Source: Dissophora ornata
Taxonomy: Eukaryota > Mortierellomycota > Mortierellomycetes > Mortierellales > Mortierellaceae
DNA length: 12,077 nt
NCBI GenBank assembly: GCA_025201705.1
Contig: MU617489.1
Location: 1-12,077, forward strand
Direction of reading: 5' to 3'
This document shows positions 8,465 through 12,077 of this stretch, one piece after another. The notes beneath the pieces are model-generated. The model was given only the letters and a program-made list of their open reading frames with translations. It was not told where the DNA came from and ran no database searches. A program made the position numbers and the translations under genes. Position 1 is the stretch's first letter. Each line of letters begins with the position of its first letter.

Positions 8465-9260
8465 TTAAAAGTCCAGCGAAGAAGACTCACCACCCTCCTG
8501 TTCTGATGCTGCAGGTCTTGGGGGTCGATTCCTACGCCCAGATGCGCTTCCGGTGCCACTGGCGATATGTAGGCTCAAAGTTTGACCCTCCTTTAGCGAG
8601 AAATCGTGCTTAGGTTGTTCCGCGCCAGCCTTTTTTAACTCTGCTGATTTCTCTTCTGCTCTGAGATGCCTACATATTGCAACGTCAAACAGGAAAGGCG
8701 TTGTTATTAGTCCCAACGACAATTCCAGAAATAGGACTCTATGCAGCATCCTTAATTTCAGGATACCAAGGCGTACTTGAAATGATCCTGAAGTGCCACA
8801 TTAAAGTCAAAGGCATGGCTACGATCCAGGAATCCCAGGCCAATGAACGCATGTCGTCCTTGATCCTCAATCTTCAGGACAAAGTAGCGGCTTGAATCCG
8901 TTACACTCTCGATGCAACCTTTGTTTTCTTCATATGGACATACGGCAAAGAGGTCCCCTGTTTTGCCATCTTCGAGTCGGATAAAGCATTTCTTGCCCTG
9001 GGCAATGATTCGGAGTCGTCCTCTCCAGAGTGGCTCGTCAACGTCGCCCCAATCTGCTGCCTTGTGGCCGCGGCTGGAGGAGAGCGGTGGGACCTTGTAG
9101 ACTAAACAAATGTAGGGGAAGGAGGGGAAGCTTAAGAATTTTGTTCAAACTCGGCAAAAGAGTGGTCAACAGGAGGCAAGCCTTCGTGTTACGCTTTACC
9201 ATAGCACTCGCGGACTACCAGGAGGACAGATTCGTAGTCTTGGTCATCTATGGCCGACAT
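8465..9260 (-). CDS. NECAP-type adaptin-ear-binding coat-associated protein (PH-like fold)
   Basis: NECAP proteins bind AP-2/AP-1 adaptors and act in clathrin-mediated endocytosis at the plasma membrane or on endosomes. Exons on the minus strand are 9260-9200, 9101-8777 and 8669-8465, separated by GT-AG introns of 98 and 107 nt, giving 196 residues. Family hallmarks are clear: DYESVLLVV near residue 8; VYKVPP (21-26); SRGHKAADW (30-38); W46 then GRLRI; CFIRLEDGKTGDLFA (59-73); VTDSSRYFVLKI (87-98); AFIGLGF (105-111); and AFDFNVALQDHFK (117-129). A charged linker and FSLKEGQTLSLHI (152-164) complete the PHear core. The tail is only about 30 residues (RRNRPPRP, then acidic/serine) and ends SSSLDF. 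Animal NECAPs are about 265-275 residues with a C-terminal WxxF motif, which is not visible here. The ATG at 9260 is immediately followed by family-like sequence, so the start is well supported. Confidence 0.94.
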
Positions 9261-10871
9261 TGGAATTATATGTCTAGTGATGCTGGAAGAATAGATGATG
9301 GCGTTGTAGGATGATGAAGCAAAGCCTGCCACGTTGATGCCGCCAAGTTTGAAGTCGATGCTCCAATTGCTTGGCAGTCACAGCATAATTGAAGGACGCG
9401 TCGTTTTGCCGTCCATGGCCCTAGGTCATGCTTTCGTTTTAAAGCGTCAAAGCGTGCTCTAGAGGTAAATATAGGCTGCAATAAAATGAGTAGATGGTAC
9501 TAAATCTCAGCTGTCAGGACAGGCTTCATGTGTCGCAAGTTGCTCGCTCGAACCATGGTTGATTGACTGCGAGTGTACGCGTTTTCTTGGCGATGGCAGA
9601 GCACAGGGCGGACGTTTTGATATGGCGCCGAACCTTGTGTTTGCGAATAGCAGGCTTGGAATAAAACGACCAACAATTGCAAGTGCTATGCCCGTCAGGA
9701 AAAATAGAGTTAGTGGCGTGAGCTTTTGTAGAAAAGAGGGCCTGCCTCACGCAAGATGACAACGACATGCAAAGAGTCGATGATGCGGCATTTTCAGCTT
9801 TCATAAAAATGAGGTATTTTTCTTATCTCCTTTGCTCTAACCCATCAAATGCTACGATACAAGAAAATCGATATTTCGATGCATGATCTTTTGAGCTGTT
9901 GACCATGGAGTATGAATGGTTTGCTTTCCAAGAAGAAATATAACGGGCGACGCTAGTTGTGTACCACGGACAATGAGTTGCAGAGTTCGTCATGAACTAT
10001 TGTTTCCGCATGCCCCTTCTTTCCAATCCTCGGTAACTTTTAGAAAGCGACAAAACTTTAATTTAGGGATGGGCTGCACTTTGTCGTCTTGTCCCTTCCA
10101 ATACGCCTTGCTTCCACATTGTGGGCAGCAGCTGCACCGTTCATTTTCTATATCTCGGTGCCTCTGCGGAGAGACGGAATGGTCGTGTGTAGAAAGACAC
10201 ACTTTCCACTTAATCTAATAAAGGCCGTCAAACTACAAAAACGCGGAACAAGGAAACTCCAGAGGTGGCTGCTCCTAGTATTATCTTGCATGCAAAGGCA
10301 GTCAAAGTCAAAACAAAGAAGCGAGAGAGGGCGTGATCCCACCCCACCATCTCTTCTTGCCGAACCACCAGCAGAGCTCTCTCTGCACGCAAAACATCGG
10401 CACAAACAAGGGCGTGAGCGTTTTGTCCTTCGTGAGGGGTTTTTTTTATTTTCTTTCGTGCGGTCGTGAGGAGAACAAGTGACGCTGACCGCCTGGGTTT
10501 TTCATGAGGCATTTATTTTGTCTTTCTTCGCCAAAGAATAAAAAACATTGCGAGGGGGCGTGTTGGTCCCCAGTGGGTATTGCAAGGGTATCGAAGCACG
10601 ATTCTGTCATCTGGACACAGCTTTGGACATGCTCTTGGGCCTGCAATTCTGCATATAAAGAGTACTTACTTTCCTTCACTTATGCTTTTCTTTAAAACAA
10701 CGACTCTCCGCCTCCCTCTGCTTTCTCGTTTGTCGCCTCGTTTTCCACCTCGTTTGCAACCGATATTCTCGGTATACTCTTCTCAACACCCTAATCCCAA
10801 TAACATCAAAAACGTCTTTGCGGCCTACCTTCTCGTCCCCCTTCCCCAAAGCTTTTCGAGATTCAATCAAA
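9261..10871. other. Divergent intergenic region, no gene recognised
   Basis: The region is 1.6 kb between the NECAP start and the next plus-strand gene. Frames are short, overlap on both strands and show no family signature. A minus-strand frame at 9990-10202 has a CSCCPQC cluster but lacks a paired zinc-ligand set or splice context. The right-hand part holds promoter-like elements for the downstream gene, including a T-rich run at 10439-10458. The NECAP promoter presumably occupies the left end. No tRNA or repeat array was found by eye. Confidence 0.55.
10654..10659 (+). promoter_or_regulatory. TATA box upstream of the 158-residue membrane protein gene
   Basis: TATAAA in the context GCATATAAAG lies 213-218 nt upstream of the ATG. 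It is followed by a pyrimidine-rich stretch (about 10690-10860), a common pattern around transcription starts and leaders of fungal genes. A leader of about 180 nt is implied, if no leader intron exists. Confidence 0.5.
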
Positions 10872-11348
10872 ATGTCCCAGGTGACAACGCTTCTGACCTG
10901 GCTCATACCGTGCCTCGTAATTATCTTTGCCTTTGTCGCCTGGCGCGTTTACGTCTACCGAACCCGTGGACCCGTCCTGCCCTCGTACATCCCACGCAAC
11001 CTCTTTGCTCGCTCCCGGAGTATGATTCCAAGAACACTTTCCTTCAGCTCCAACAAGGATGTCCCCCTTACGAACACTGCTGCAACCGGCCCTACAATGG
11101 CAATACGTAATGAGACCCGGATTGGTGTGCCAGGACAGCAAGAACAGCAGCAGCAGAAGATGTCATCAATACCGTCGAACCGCACGGCTGACGCTCAGTC
11201 GTATGCCCCGGTGCCTTGTGAGAAGAAAAAGGTGATTGCCCCAGTATCGCCTGTGACCCCCGACCCGCAGGGGTCAATACCGTCGTCGGGTGGGTTAGCA
11301 AAGCCTGCTACTTCACCTGCCGTCTCTAGACTCTTGGCCATGAAGTAA
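10872..11348 (+). CDS. Hypothetical small single-pass membrane protein
   Basis: I do not recognise this protein. It is an intronless frame of 158 residues. The first ATG has an AAA context at -3 to -1 and follows a pyrimidine-rich leader. Residues 7-24 form one hydrophobic segment (LLTWLIPCLVIIFAFVAW) immediately followed by R25, R30 and R32, which predicts a short N-terminus outside or in the lumen and a cytosolic tail by the positive-inside rule. The tail is low-complexity: a basic/serine patch RSRSMIPRTLSFSS near 47-60, a Gln-rich run at 89-95, a KKK at 118-120, and many SP/TP dipeptides to the end. It looks disordered and could be phosphorylated. It lies 177 bp upstream of, and on the same strand as, the oxidase subunit gene. 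Support for its being real is the TATA box, start context and membrane segment; no homology is claimed. Confidence 0.7.
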   Translation: MSQVTTLLTWLIPCLVIIFAFVAWRVYVYRTRGPVLPSYIPRNLFARSRSMIPRTLSFSSNKDVPLTNTAATGPTMAIRNETRIGVPGQQEQQQQKMSSIPSNRTADAQSYAPVPCEKKKVIAPVSPVTPDPQGSIPSSGGLAKPATSPAVSRLLAMK

Positions 11349-11470
11349 TGAATATCGCCTATGGTTCAGCCCAACGCTTTCTCAGTTTAGAATTCGCACT
11401 GGTATCACTAATAATCGCAAATGCAACACCAGACAGAGAGCCTCCAAATAAAAATATCAATGCACCAAAG

Positions 11471-11475
11471 CCAAT
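11471..11475 (+). promoter_or_regulatory. CCAAT box upstream of the cytochrome oxidase subunit gene
   Basis: CCAAT (GCCAATGG) occurs 51-55 nt before the ATG at 11526. In yeasts and other fungi the HAP complex binds CCAAT in promoters of respiratory genes, so the match suits this gene. The pentamer is short, and the distance to the ATG is small unless the leader is very short. Confidence 0.35.
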
Positions 11476-11525
11476 GGTTTTCTCTTTTCATCAATTAACA
11501 ACCGTCAAACACATTAATTGCAACC

Positions 11526-12067
11526 ATGGTCGCCCCTACCCAGAACCTCCTCGGCAAGTCCATGTTGGCTCACATCGGCATTGGTCTCTCTCTCGGATCG
11601 TATGTTTTTATTTTCTTTTCAATACATCCTTTTGATCTGCCTTGTGACCCCGTCTCGGGATTTATATTTTCAGGGCGAATATGTCGGAGCGGGCAGGAAC
11701 CGCGCACCACTCCGAACATGCTCATGATGGTCAAACACGCTGATGAATCAAGCTGATTGCAGTAAAAGCAAACTGTCTTGATCAGATGCGCTTGAATATT
11801 CTAAACAGATGTCCATCTGAGACAATCAATGTGCCACAATACGTCAACACTCTCCTTCCCCTGCAGACTGCAACGAATGGGACGGAAACATCGGAGCAGG
11901 CGTCAAAGCATTCCTGTTTTTTTTTTCTTCAGATATTAACGCGTTCCTGCTTACTCTGGTTTTGCACGGATAGCGTCGCTGCCTACGCTTACTGGCACAG
12001 CATTGTCATCCCCACCCGCACCGTCCGCCAGGAATTCTACGTCAAGTACAACGCCAACAAGGCCTAA
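11526..12067 (+). CDS. Cytochrome c oxidase subunit VIIa-type protein (fungal Cox7a/Cox9-like)
   Basis: This is a small nuclear-encoded subunit of respiratory complex IV in the mitochondrial inner membrane. Exon 1 (11526-11599) and exon 2 (11974-12067) join through a split serine codon (TC|C) to give 55 residues. The protein starts MVAPTQNLLGKSM, has one transmembrane segment at about residues 14-33 (LAHIGIGLSLGSVAAYAYW), then the family-typical exit HSIVIP and a basic/aromatic tail with RQEFYVKYN, ending NANKA. Length, hydrophobic placement and the Y/W-H-x-x-x-IP...R-x-x-FY pattern agree with fungal Cox7a/Cox9 subunits. The start has an excellent context (AACCATGG). The 374-nt intron (GTATGT to GGATAG) is far longer than the others here and contains stronger-looking acceptors. 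The predicted stop lies 10 nt from the window edge. Identification rests on short-sequence similarity recalled from the family, so it is slightly less certain than the larger genes. Confidence 0.86.
11600..11973 (+). other. Long intron of the oxidase subunit gene with internal acceptor sites
   Basis: The donor is GTATGT at 11600. The acceptor that restores the family sequence is GGATAG ending at 11973, with a weak tract. A better acceptor, ATATTTTCAG, ends at 11673 and would define a normal 74-nt intron. Splicing there reads 23 further residues to a TGA at about 11743, replacing the second half of the protein. Other AGs with pyrimidines occur near 11761, 11868 and 11932. Confidence 0.6.
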
Positions 12068-12077
12068 ATTGGAAAAA

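Noticed and set aside
9540..9560. tRNA B-box-like word GGTTCGAGC on the minus strand
   Set aside because: No A box at the right distance, no acceptor-stem pairing and no cloverleaf could be drawn.
9990..10202. Minus-strand frame with a CSCCPQC cluster, possible zinc protein
   Set aside because: There is only one Cys cluster, no partner ligands, no splice sites or start context, and an equally long frame on the other strand.
1..12077. Secondary-metabolite cluster, mobile element or defence system
   Set aside because: The five genes are unrelated housekeeping or unknown types in mixed orientation. No transposase, reverse transcriptase, terminal repeats or array was seen.

Overview
This window reads as fungal nuclear DNA. 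The protein genes carry short spliceosomal introns (79-120 nt, with one of 374 nt), the intergenic DNA is AT-richer than the coding DNA, leaders are pyrimidine-rich, and the protein families present are eukaryotic. The long disordered extension on the PKA kinase, the small COX7a-type subunit and the AidB-like acyl-CoA dehydrogenase suggest an early-diverging (Mucoromycota or Mortierella-like) fungus. That placement is inference; the fungal call itself is firm.

Layout, left to right: (1) 1-618, no gene seen. (2) 619-3321, minus strand: a three-exon cAMP-dependent protein kinase catalytic subunit with a roughly 495-residue Ser/Pro/Gln/His-rich N-terminal extension. (3) 3322-5831: a 2.5-kb divergent intergenic region with polypurine tracts and a 14-bp perfect palindrome but no supportable gene. 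(4) 5832-8223, plus strand: a six-exon AidB-like acyl-CoA dehydrogenase of 630 residues ending in the peroxisomal signal SKL. Its first intron is of the GC-AG class. (5) 8224-8464: a short convergent spacer with a G-rich tract. (6) 8465-9260, minus strand: a three-exon NECAP-type endocytic adaptor accessory protein of 196 residues. (7) 9261-10871: a divergent intergenic region ending in a TATA box and a pyrimidine-rich leader. (8) 10872-11348, plus strand: an unrecognised 158-residue single-pass membrane protein. (9) 11526-12067, plus strand: a two-exon, 55-residue cytochrome c oxidase subunit VIIa-type protein with an unusually long intron.

The genes do not form a pathway or cluster. They cover nutrient signalling (PKA), peroxisomal acyl-CoA oxidation, clathrin-coat vesicle traffic and mitochondrial respiration, in the mixed orientations usual for a fungal chromosome arm. 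No mobile element, RNA gene, CRISPR array or dedicated novel system could be supported. The points most worth following up are at the splicing and protein-feature level: a GC-AG intron, an acceptor choice that decides whether the dehydrogenase keeps its peroxisomal signal, a possible alternative last exon in the oxidase subunit gene, and a Cys at the tip of the kinase glycine loop.
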